From positions 1-64,000 of the forward strand of contig CAVXVE010000023.1 in assembly GCA_963764955.1 (NCBI GenBank): a stretch of DNA of 64,000 bases, read 5' to 3'. The translations under genes and the position numbers were made by a program. Numbering within the stretch: the stretch's first letter is position 1; each line of letters begins with the position of its first letter. The notes under the pieces were generated by a model that had not been told where the DNA came from, did not search any database, and worked only from the letters and a program-made list of their open reading frames with translations. This DNA is from Roseiarcus sp963764955. Its GTDB lineage: Bacteria; Pseudomonadota; Alphaproteobacteria; Rhizobiales; Beijerinckiaceae. Of this stretch, positions 57,307-64,000 are shown piece by piece.

Positions 57307-57424
57307 CGTGCCTCGAGGAGCCGCGCGTAGCGCGGCGTCTCGAAGGACCCTCCAGAGGGCGCCACAGGATTGCGAACTGGACCATCCTTCGAGACGGCCG
57401 CTTCGCGGCCTCCTCAGGATGACG
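57307..57424. repeat. Palindromic intergenic repeat, first type
   Basis: The left half (CCTCGAGGAGCCGCGC, then GCGCGGCGTCTCGAAGGA) is the approximate reverse complement of the right half (TCCTTCGAGACGGCCGC, then GCGGCCTCCTCAGGATGACG). Each half also has its own small stem. TCCTTCGAGACGGCCGC / CTCAGGATGA elements are familiar as highly repeated REP-like sequences in Hyphomicrobiales. Confidence 0.75.
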
Positions 57425-57552
57425 CGGTGCGCATGTTGAAGGGCTGCCGGTCGATTCCAGCCGCCGATACCATTGGCGCGCGCAGCGCGACTCCGCCCTC
57501 ATCCGCCGCCATAGCCGTCGAAAGACGGGCGTCTTCCGGCGCCCTATTGCGC

Positions 57553-57577
57553 CACCTTCTCCCAGCGGGAGAAGGTG
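57553..57577. repeat. Short hairpin repeat
   Basis: CACCTTCTCCC, loop AGC, GGGAGAAGGTG: a perfect 11-base stem. It is a very common intergenic hairpin in proteobacteria. It may be part of a longer mobile palindrome. Confidence 0.65.
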
Positions 57578-57641
57578 AAGGCGCCAATCCCAACGCCGCG
57601 CGCCGCCGCCGGCGCGGAATGCGATTGGGTTGAGCCAGGGC

Positions 57642-57780
57642 CGTCATTGCGAGGAGCCATAGGGCGTCGAAAGACGCCCGTCTTTTGACGGGCTATGGCG
57701 ACGAAGCAATCCAAGGGTCATAGGGCGTTGCGCTTCATCCCTGGATCGCCGCGTCGGCCCTCGGCCGCCTCGCGATGACG
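57642..57780. repeat. Palindromic intergenic repeat, second type
   Basis: Terminal inverted repeats CGTCATTGCGAG (57642-57653) and CTCGCGATGACG (57769-57780) enclose a second matched pair, GACGAAGCAATCCAAGGG and CCCTGGATCGCCGCGTC. The left arm holds an inner hairpin from GCCATAG to CTATGGC. About 139 bases, MITE/REP-like, with no ORF. The whole gap 57301-57881 is filled with such elements. Confidence 0.8.
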
Positions 57781-57881
57781 ATTCCATCCAAAGGTACCTT
57801 GCTCCGGCGCCAAAAATGGAAGACGCGGCCGAGGGGGTGGCCGCGTCTTCTCTTCCGCCGAGGCTGATGGGCGCCCCGGCA

Positions 57882-58427
57882 CTACTCGTCGTCGCCGCCC
57901 TCGCCCATGTGATCGCCCATATGATCGCCCATGTGGCCGCCCATGCGGTGCATCATCATCTCGGCGTGCTCCGGCATCAGCATGCGTCCGAGCATGCCGA
58001 ACTTATGCTTCTGCAAATCGTCGAGGCCGGCGTAGAGCGGCTTGGCGGCGTCGGCGATTTTCTTGACGTCCTCCGCGGCTCGCGACAGGTGGTCGGCCAT
58101 GGCCTCGAGATGGTCGACAGGCGACATGCGCTCGCCCTGCTCATGCGCCTGCATCATCTGCCGCATGGCGTCCATCCGCGCCTTGGCGGCGTCCTTGACC
58201 GCCGATTCAAACGGGGCCCACAGCTTCTCCTGATCGGGCGTGAGTTGCAGGCCAGCCTTCATGCCGGCGAGCTTGGCGTCGAGCATGACCTGGCGATCTT
58301 CCGCCATCTGATGCATCCGCTCTGCGCGTGAAGGCTGCTGATCGCTCTCGGCCGCCGCCACGGTCAACGAAAAGGCGGAGGCGGAGATCGTAAACGCCGC
58401 CAGCGCCACAAGGAGTGTGCGTTTCAT
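57882..58427 (-). CDS. Spy/CpxP-like periplasmic protein (LTxxQ type) with Met/His-rich tail
   Basis: 181 residues from ATG 58427 (or six codons earlier). A signal peptide (MKRTLLVALAAFTISASAFSLTVAAA) precedes a helical mature part. MKAGLQLTPDQEKLWAPFESAVKDAAKARMDAMRQMM contains the LTPDQ motif of the Spy/CpxP group, and HLEAMADHLSRAAEDVKKIADAAKPLYAGLDDLQKHKF follows. The C-terminus MMMHRMGGHMGDHMGDHMGEGG is Met/His-rich and could bind copper, zinc or similar metals. Role: periplasmic chaperone or metal-stress protein (inferred). It stands alone next to a repeat-filled gap. Confidence 0.88.
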   Translation of the reverse strand: MKRTLLVALAAFTISASAFSLTVAAAESDQQPSRAERMHQMAEDRQVMLDAKLAGMKAGLQLTPDQEKLWAPFESAVKDAAKARMDAMRQMMQAHEQGERMSPVDHLEAMADHLSRAAEDVKKIADAAKPLYAGLDDLQKHKFGMLGRMLMPEHAEMMMHRMGGHMGDHMGDHMGEGGDDE

Positions 58428-58617
58428 GACGAAACCCCTGTCCAACGACTGAGCGCCGGGAACCTGCTCCCGCGCGCGATGAATTTCAAATTAACTCCCC
58501 GTGATGAGGCTTTTCCGCGGCCGCCCATGGATTTTGTGGTTAGCGCAAGGTAAACGCGCACGGGGCTCTTCCTTACGCGCTTCGTCGGCGCCCGCGAGCG
58601 CTCCCATGAGAGAGGCA

Positions 58618-59397
58618 ATGACCGAATCTGTATTGGGAAAGCTGGCCAGCCAGCTTGCGGGAGACGGCCAGGTTTTGTGCGCCTGGATCACCGTGAACGA
58701 GCCGGCGGTCGCCGAATCGCTCGCCCGCGAGGCCTTCGACGCGGTCGTGCTCGACATGCAGCACGGAGCGATCGATTTCGCCGGCGCCCAGCGCGCGATC
58801 CTGAGCGTCGCCCTCGTCGGCAAGCCGACCATCGCGCGGGCGCCGATCGGGGAATTTGCGCTGGCGAGCCGGCTCCTGGACGCCGGCGCCGCGGGAATCC
58901 TGGCGCCGATGATCAACAGCGGCGACGATGCGCGCCGCCTGGTCGAGTTCGTGAAATTCCCGCCGCTCGGCCAGCGTTCCTGGGGCCCGCGCACGGCGCT
59001 GTCACTCAGCGGCCTCGAGCCATCCGCCTATCTGAAGGCCGCGAATGCGATGACCCAGGCGATCGCGATGATCGAGACCCGCGCCGCCCTCGACGCGCTC
59101 GACGACATTCTCCGCGTCGAAGGCCTCGACGGCGTGTTCGTCGGCCCGTCCGACCTTTCGATCGCGCTCAGCGACGGACGTGGCGTCGAGCCGCGCGGGG
59201 AGGCGGTCTTGAGCGAAGCACGGCGGATCGCCGAGCGCGCCAAGGCGCATGGAAAATACGCGGCGATGTTCTGCTTCGACGGCGCCGATGTTCGAAAGAT
59301 GCAGGCGCTCGGCTATCGGCTATGCACCATCTCGAGCGACCAGACGCTGCTGCGCGCGGCGGCGCGGAGCGAACTCGCGGCCGCCCGGTCCGGATAG
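58618..59397 (+). CDS. HpcH/HpaI aldolase/citrate lyase family protein
   Basis: 259 residues from ATG 58618, with GAGAGAGG upstream; an earlier in-frame ATG at 58501 precedes sequence without homology. LCAWITVNEPAVAESLAREAFDAVVLDMQHGAIDF, LDAGAAGILAPMINSGDDARRLVEFVKFPPLGQRSWGPRTAL, AIAMIETRAALDALDDIL and LDGVFVGPSDLSIAL are conserved blocks of class II pyruvate-dependent aldolases. It cleaves 2-keto-4-hydroxy acids to pyruvate and an aldehyde, with a divalent metal. The natural substrate cannot be told; it lies just upstream of gyrB. Confidence 0.92.
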   Translation: MTESVLGKLASQLAGDGQVLCAWITVNEPAVAESLAREAFDAVVLDMQHGAIDFAGAQRAILSVALVGKPTIARAPIGEFALASRLLDAGAAGILAPMINSGDDARRLVEFVKFPPLGQRSWGPRTALSLSGLEPSAYLKAANAMTQAIAMIETRAALDALDDILRVEGLDGVFVGPSDLSIALSDGRGVEPRGEAVLSEARRIAERAKAHGKYAAMFCFDGADVRKMQALGYRLCTISSDQTLLRAAARSELAAARSG

Positions 59398-59535
59398 ACC
59401 CCAGGAGGCGCCGTCCGCGACTGGAAAAATCGCTGCGAACCCCAATATATCGCATGGGCGCGCGCGCCTGCAGAACGTGCATTTGCGGGCGCGACAGGCT
59501 AGGGTGACGAAGATGCAAGTCGCTCTGGGGGGCGC

Positions 59536-62025
59536 GTGAGCCAATCGCAAAAAAAGGCTTTGGATTTGGACGAGCAAGGCAACGACCTGGCCAGCGCCGG
59601 CGAGGCCGCCAGCGAAAGCTATGGCGCGGATTCGATCAAGGTCCTGCGCGGCCTGGACGCGGTGCGCAAGCGGCCGGGCATGTATATCGGCGACACCGAC
59701 GACGGCTCCGGCCTCCACCACATGATCTACGAGGTGGTCGACAACGCCATCGACGAGACGCTGGCCGGACATGCGAAGCTCGTCACCGTGACCCTCAACG
59801 CGGACGGCTCGTGCACCGTGACCGACGACGGGCGCGGCATTCCGACCGGCATCCACGATGAAGAAGGCGTCTCGGCCGCCGAAGTCATCATGACCCAGCT
59901 GCATGCGGGCGGCAAATTCGACCAGAACTCCTACAAGGTCTCAGGTGGATTGCATGGCGTCGGCGTTTCCGTCGTCAACGCCCTCTCGACGCGGCTCGTG
60001 CTGCGCATCTGGCGCGACGGACTCGAGCACCTGATCGAATTCGCAGGCGGCGACGCGGTCGCGCCCCTCAAGGTCACGGGGCCCGCGCCGGTCGTCGACG
60101 GGCGCCCGAAGCGCGGCACCGAGGTCACGTTCACGCCCTCGCCCGGAACCTTCACAATGGTCGACTTCGACTATGCGACCATCGAGCACCGCCTGCGCGA
60201 ACTCGCCTTCCTCAATTCGGGCGTCCGGATCATATTGACCGACCTGCGCCACGCCGAGCCGAGGCGGGAGGAGCTGCACTATGAAGGCGGGCTCGAGGCG
60301 TTCGTGCGCTATCTCGACCGGGCCAAGACCGCGCTGATCGAGAAGCCGATCCTCATCAGGGGCGAGCGCGACAGCATCGGCGTCGAAGTCGCGCTGTGGT
60401 GGAACGACAGCTACCACGAGAACGTGCTGCCGTTCACCAACAACATCCCCCAGCGCGACGGCGGCACGCATCTCGTCGGCTTCCGCAGCGCGCTGACCCG
60501 TCAGGTCGTCGGCTATGCCGAAAGCTCGGGCCTGCTCAAGAAGGAGAAAGTCGATCTCTCCGGCGACGACACGCGCGAGGGGCTGACCTGCGTGCTCAGC
60601 ATCAAATGCCCCGATCCGAAATTCTCTTCCCAGACCAAGGACAAGCTGGTCTCCTCGGAGGTGCGCCCGGTGGTCGAGGGGCTGGTCAACGACCTGCTCT
60701 CGCAATGGTTCGAGGAGCATCCGCAGGAGGCGCGGGTGATCGTCGGCAAGGTGGTGGAGGCGGCGCAGGCGCGCGAGGCGGCGCGCAAGGCCCGCGAGCT
60801 CACCCGCCGCAAGGGCGCGCTCGACATCGCGAGCCTGCCCGGCAAGCTCGCCGACTGTCAGGAGCGCGATCCGGCCAAGTCGGAGATCTTCCTCGTCGAG
60901 GGCGATTCGGCCGGCGGCACCGCCAAGCAGGGCCGCAACCGCGAGTTCCAGGCTGTGCTGCCGCTGCGCGGCAAGATCCTCAATGTCGAGCGCGCGCGGT
61001 TCGACAAGATGCTGTCCTCGGAGCAGATCGGCACGCTCATCACCGCGCTTGGCGCCGGCATCGGGCGGGACGACTTCAACATCGAGAAGCTGCGCTACCA
61101 CAAGATCATCATCATGACCGACGCGGACGTCGACGGCTCGCATATCCGCACCCTTCTGCTCACCTTCTTCTTCCGGCAGATGCGCGCGATCATCGAGGCG
61201 GGACATCTGTTCATTGCGCAACCGCCTCTGTTCAAGGTCAAGCGCGGCCAGTCGGAGCAATATCTCAAGGACGAGCGGGCGCTCGAGGACTATCTGGTGG
61301 AGACGGGGCTCGAGGGCGCGACCCTGACCCTCGCCAGCGGCGAAGCGCGCGCCGGGGCCGACCTGCGCGCGCTGATCGAGGAGGCGCGCACCATGCGCCG
61401 GCTGCTCGACAATTTGCACTCGCGTTACAACCGGAGCCTCGTCGAGCAGGCGGCGCTCGCCGGCGCCCTGAAGCCTCTCGCCGATCCGGTCGATCCGGAG
61501 GCCGAGCCGCGCGCGCGCCTCATCGCCGAACGGATGAACGCCATCGCCGAGGAGACCGAGCGCAGCTGGAGCGCCCGGGTGGAAGCTGGCGGCTACGCGC
61601 TGACCCGCGAGGTTCGCGGCGTCCGGCAGGCCGCGATCCTCGACGCGGGCCTGCTCGCCTCAGCCGACGCGCGCCATCTCGACGAGCATGCGCGCCCGCT
61701 CAGCGAAGCCTTCGCCGAGCCCGCGACATTTGCGCGCCGCGGCGACACGACGACCGTCTCCGGCCCCTCGGGGCTTCTCGAGGCGATCAACGCCGCCGGC
61801 CGCAAGGGCGTGACCTTCCAGCGCTACAAAGGCCTTGGCGAGATGAACAAGGACCAGCTCTGGGAGACCACCCTCGACCGCGAGGCCCGCACGCTTCTGC
61901 AGGTCAAGATCCGCGAGGTCGACGAGGCCGACGACATCTTCGTCAAGCTGATGGGCGACATCGTCGAGCCGCGCCGCGAGTTCATCCAGGACAATGCGCT
62001 GAGCGTGGCGAACCTGGACGTGTGA
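59536..62025 (+). CDS. gyrB: DNA gyrase subunit B
   Basis: 829 residues from GTG 59536. The ATPase part has YEVVDNAIDETLAGHA, DDGRGIPTGIHDEEGVSAAEVIMTQLHAGGKF and GGLHGVGVSVVNAL. The TOPRIM part has EIFLVEGDSAGGTAKQGRNR, VLPLRGKILNVERARFDKML and IIMTDADVDGSHIRTLLLTFFFRQM. The end has YKGLGEMNKDQLWETTLD and EFIQDNALSVANLDV. It supplies negative supercoils with GyrA. Intact, with strongly biased codon use. The stop overlaps a possible GTG of a short frame. Confidence 0.98.
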   Translation: MSQSQKKALDLDEQGNDLASAGEAASESYGADSIKVLRGLDAVRKRPGMYIGDTDDGSGLHHMIYEVVDNAIDETLAGHAKLVTVTLNADGSCTVTDDGRGIPTGIHDEEGVSAAEVIMTQLHAGGKFDQNSYKVSGGLHGVGVSVVNALSTRLVLRIWRDGLEHLIEFAGGDAVAPLKVTGPAPVVDGRPKRGTEVTFTPSPGTFTMVDFDYATIEHRLRELAFLNSGVRIILTDLRHAEPRREELHYEGGLEAFVRYLDRAKTALIEKPILIRGERDSIGVEVALWWNDSYHENVLPFTNNIPQRDGGTHLVGFRSALTRQVVGYAESSGLLKKEKVDLSGDDTREGLTCVLSIKCPDPKFSSQTKDKLVSSEVRPVVEGLVNDLLSQWFEEHPQEARVIVGKVVEAAQAREAARKARELTRRKGALDIASLPGKLADCQERDPAKSEIFLVEGDSAGGTAKQGRNREFQAVLPLRGKILNVERARFDKMLSSEQIGTLITALGAGIGRDDFNIEKLRYHKIIIMTDADVDGSHIRTLLLTFFFRQMRAIIEAGHLFIAQPPLFKVKRGQSEQYLKDERALEDYLVETGLEGATLTLASGEARAGADLRALIEEARTMRRLLDNLHSRYNRSLVEQAALAGALKPLADPVDPEAEPRARLIAERMNAIAEETERSWSARVEAGGYALTREVRGVRQAAILDAGLLASADARHLDEHARPLSEAFAEPATFARRGDTTTVSGPSGLLEAINAAGRKGVTFQRYKGLGEMNKDQLWETTLDREARTLLQVKIREVDEADDIFVKLMGDIVEPRREFIQDNALSVANLDV

Positions 62026-62267
62026 ACCGCCGCCGTGTTGGCGCGATCGCGCGGCAGCTAGATGCAAGCCGTGGGCCTCAGCGGCCCCGGCGGTTCTCCG
62101 CGAGGCGCGATAAGCCCGCGAAACCAAGCCGCATCAAAGTCTCGGCGACACTGCCCGAGCCGGTCAGAAGCACGCCCGAGGCGGAGGTGAAGGTGACGCC
62201 CGAGGGCAAGTCGATCGTGATCTGGTCAGAGATGTCGGCGGAACTGGCTAAGAAGGACGAAGCATAA
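62022..62267 (+). CDS. Possible small protein after gyrB
   Basis: 81 residues from GTG 62022, overlapping the gyrB stop as GTGA. The basic N-terminus (RRVGAIARQLDASRGPQRPRR) looks like read-through, but RIKVSATLPEPVRSTPEAEVKVTPEGKSIVIWSEMSAELAKKDEA has a regular amphipathic composition. No family recognised. It may be the remnant of a longer gene, with only its last 45 residues kept. Confidence 0.3.
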   Translation: MNRRRVGAIARQLDASRGPQRPRRFSARRDKPAKPSRIKVSATLPEPVRSTPEAEVKVTPEGKSIVIWSEMSAELAKKDEA

Positions 62268-62589
62268 ATAACAACTCCACAAGTATATTATTGTGGAGAA
62301 GTATGTCGACCGTCGAGCTGATGGAAAACGAATTGCCGGTCACCGAGACTTTGGTTTGGTTATTCTTGTCCGCAAGCTTGGCCAGCGCGGGAAGGTCTGG
62401 GAGGATTTCTGGATCATCGTAGCCGCAAGGAGCGAAGATGAGACAGAAATCCTCCCTACGTGAAAACTCGCTCTGTCTCATAGGCGCTGACGGTGGACAC
62501 CATGGAAAACCTCTCTGGACAATGATCCAACCACGAGCGTCATCGCGGCCACGAAGCTGGGGAATATCTGCCGGGAGCGTAAAATTCAC
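62248..62589 (-). CDS. Possible protein downstream of the GMC oxidoreductase
   Basis: 113 residues from a GTG 21 bases after the GMC stop, with AAGGGTTGG upstream. MNFTLPADIPQLRGRDDARGWIIVQRGFPWCPPSAP, REDFCLIFAPCGYDDPEILPDLPALAKLADKNNQ and a hydrophobic end (TVDILLHNNILVELLFML). Codon use is more AT-rich than in gyrB. No known family. Its 3' end overlaps the small frame after gyrB by 20 bases, so at most one of them may be real as drawn. Confidence 0.35.
   Translation of the reverse strand: MNFTLPADIPQLRGRDDARGWIIVQRGFPWCPPSAPMRQSEFSRREDFCLIFAPCGYDDPEILPDLPALAKLADKNNQTKVSVTGNSFSISSTVDILLHNNILVELLFMLRPS
62275..62298. terminator. AT-rich hairpin after gyrB
   Basis: CTCCACAA, loop GTATATTA, TTGTGGAG: a perfect 8-base stem. 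It lies about 250 bases after gyrB and inside the low-GC stretch 62268-62330. Possible terminator for either direction. Confidence 0.45.
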
Positions 62590-62610
62590 ACCGCCAACCC
62601 TTGCGTAACC

Positions 62611-64000
62611 TCAGAGCCTCTGTGCAATCGTATCGGTAACGCGAAGGCTATTGGCTACAATCGTGAGACTCGGATTGATCCCCCCGCTTGAGGGGAAGAA
62701 GGACGCGTCGAGGACATAGAGATTGTCGAGGTCGTGAGCGCGATTCTCGCGGTCGAGCACGCTCATCCGGGGATCGTCGCCAAAACGGCAGGTGCCGCAC
62801 ACATGGCTGCCATTGAGATCGCCAACGGGTTCGAGGGAGCGGACGTCGAAGAGCGCGGCGACCGCGGTCTTGAAGCCATCGACCATTATCCGGGTCCGGC
62901 GCCGCAACTCCGGGGGATAACGATAGTTGTAGACGATGTCCTCCTCTGAGCCTGCTTTCGCCGCAACGTAGTTTTCGGGATAGGGAAGATCCTCGACGAT
63001 CGCTGCAAACGCCGTCCACGGATGGCTCAAAAACGTCCCTTTCGATGCGACCAAGTAGCGAAGCGGCCCAGGCAAAAGGTCGAGCCCCCAGGAGTTCTCG
63101 ACCACGAACCTCACGGCCTGATCGCGATTCACGATCGGATGAGCGTGGAGGTTTCCCAACTTCTCACCGTTGTGAACGTAAAAGTCGTTGAGCGACAAGC
63201 CGTAGTTCATCCCAAGGCTCAACGTCCGGGAGATCCGCTTTGGGCGCACAAACACGTGGGCGGAGGCGTGCAGCATCAGGTTGCGACCGACCAGTCCGGA
63301 ACTGTTCGCCAAACCGTTGGGGAAATGCTCGCTGGCCGACCGCTGAAGCAGAGCCGGCGTCAGAAAGGCGTTCGCCGCGAGGATGAAAACTCGCGCTCGC
63401 AGCGCGATGCGCTGTCCGTTCCGATCGCAGATAACCTGCCGAACGACCCGTCCTGTCTCTTCAAGTCGAATAGCCCGGCACTCCGGAAGGATCCGTGCTC
63501 CATATCGGTCGAGAGCCGGATAGAGACAAATTCGGGCGGCGTCGTTGCGGCATTTATGCGGGCAAAGCACGCCAGGGCAGCCATCGCAGCCGGGTACCTG
63601 CTCGAGCGCGTAGTGAATGCGGTACGGGTGAAGCCCCGAGCCCTTCAACGCCTCGACAATCGCGAGCTCTCGAGCGGAAGCTGGCGGCGGTGCGAGGAGG
63701 CTCGCCACAGGCGGCGCGAGTGGGTCTTGCGTGCCGCGGACCCGATACAATCGCTCCGCCCGCTCGTAAAAAACCGCCATTTCCTCGTAACTGACCGGCC
63801 ACGCTTCAGGAAGCGACGCGTCAGGCGCGTCCGGAGAGAAACGACGCGGGGTGAAATCCTGCGGGCGAAATCGGTCCATCACCGCTCTGAACTGCGCGGT
63901 CGATCCGCCCGCCCCGCAACCGATTGGCGGCCGCGGTCGGAACCGGCATGCCATCTTCCTGTTGCTGATAGAAAGGACGAGGCCACCAGCCGTGGTTCAG
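62611..64000 (-). pseudogene. GMC family oxidoreductase, cut by window edge, one frameshift
   Basis: The gene runs off the right edge, so its FAD-binding N-terminus (GxGxxG) is not seen. Near the edge one frame reads HGWWPRPFYQQQEDGMPVPTA. After a shift near 63915 another gives IGCGAGGSTAQFRAVMDRFRPQDFTPRRFSPDAPDASLPEAWPVSYEEM, RVRGTQDPLAPP, GCDGCPGVLCPHKCRNDAARICL with clustered cysteines, RARVFILAANAFLTPALL, and the C-terminal GSHVCGTCRFG with GGINPSLTIVANSLRVTDTI. It is a flavin-dependent alcohol, sugar or sterol-type oxidoreductase. A gluconate-dehydrogenase-like partner is not visible. Confidence 0.8.

Noticed and set aside
60396..62267. 623-residue plus-strand frame overlapping gyrB
   Set aside because: It is the +1 shadow of gyrB with Arg/Ala/Gly-rich composition; only its last about 80 codons beyond gyrB deserve mention.

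Overview
The window looks like chromosomal DNA of a high-GC alphaproteobacterium of the Hyphomicrobiales (Rhizobiales). The case rests on codon use, on the sequence character of the GyrB, UvrB and FabI proteins, on class II DAHP synthase, MetZ and PsuG types, and on a fabI / dnaJ-like / pdxH neighbourhood. The left edge holds three accessory genes of the PQQ-alcohol-dehydrogenase (quinoprotein) relay, which suggests a methylotroph or alcohol oxidiser such as Beijerinckiaceae or Methylocystaceae. The lineage is inferred, not proven.

Layout. 1-2.2 kb: remnants of a fused SoxYZ-like carrier, a quinoprotein-relay zinc metallohydrolase and a CXXCW protein, each broken by several frameshifts. 2.3-4.8 kb: CoA-binding protein, frameshifted metZ-like gene and a vapBC module with a promoter/operator and a broken toxin. 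4.9-7.4 kb: creA, frameshifted ogt, DUF4239 membrane protein, Tat-type small protein. 7.6-12.1 kb: uvrB, then an AT-richer insert with a PEP-CTERM protein and a recombinase 3' remnant, closed by a second, diverged copy of the uvrB 3' end. 12.3-15.2 kb: three minus-strand genes of unknown function (small CC protein, Cys-containing membrane protein, 762-aa two-part protein). 15.2-19.2 kb: dispersed repeat, broken AGE epimerase, DUF6496 protein, ATP-dependent DNA ligase.

19.2-36.1 kb is one catabolic island. A minus-strand run carries two lactonase-type metallo-beta-lactamase proteins, MmgE/PrpD, LysR, aldehyde dehydrogenase, carboxymuconolactone decarboxylase, a 3-hydroxyisobutyrate-dehydrogenase-like reductase and an unknown protein. 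A third lactonase-like gene is divergent to it. Next come a branched-chain-amino-acid-type ABC transporter, with its permease and ATPase fused in one gene, and a two-subunit molybdenum hydroxylase. Together these look like uptake and stepwise oxidation/ring opening of one organic acid, aromatic or N-heterocyclic compound. The substrate cannot be read from sequence.

36.3-55.5 kb is mostly housekeeping: L,D-transpeptidase, gamma-glutamyltransferase, Gfo/Idh oxidoreductase, PsuG, malonyl-CoA decarboxylase, methyltransferase, NAD synthetase, acyltransferase, DAHP synthase, MFS transporter, FabI, a sigma/anti-sigma pair and a DnaJ-like protein. 55.6-64 kb: pdxH, a repeat-rich gap, Nudix, Spy-like protein, HpcH/HpaI aldolase, gyrB and a GMC oxidoreductase running off the right edge.

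A dominant property of the window is the number of single-base frameshifts (about 15 genes) beside long intact genes such as uvrB, gyrB and the ABC transporter. At least two shifts sit in homopolymer runs. Some breaks are therefore probably sequence errors, while the multiply broken genes at 1-2.2 kb and 16.2-17.5 kb may be real decay. No rRNA, tRNA or CRISPR array was seen.
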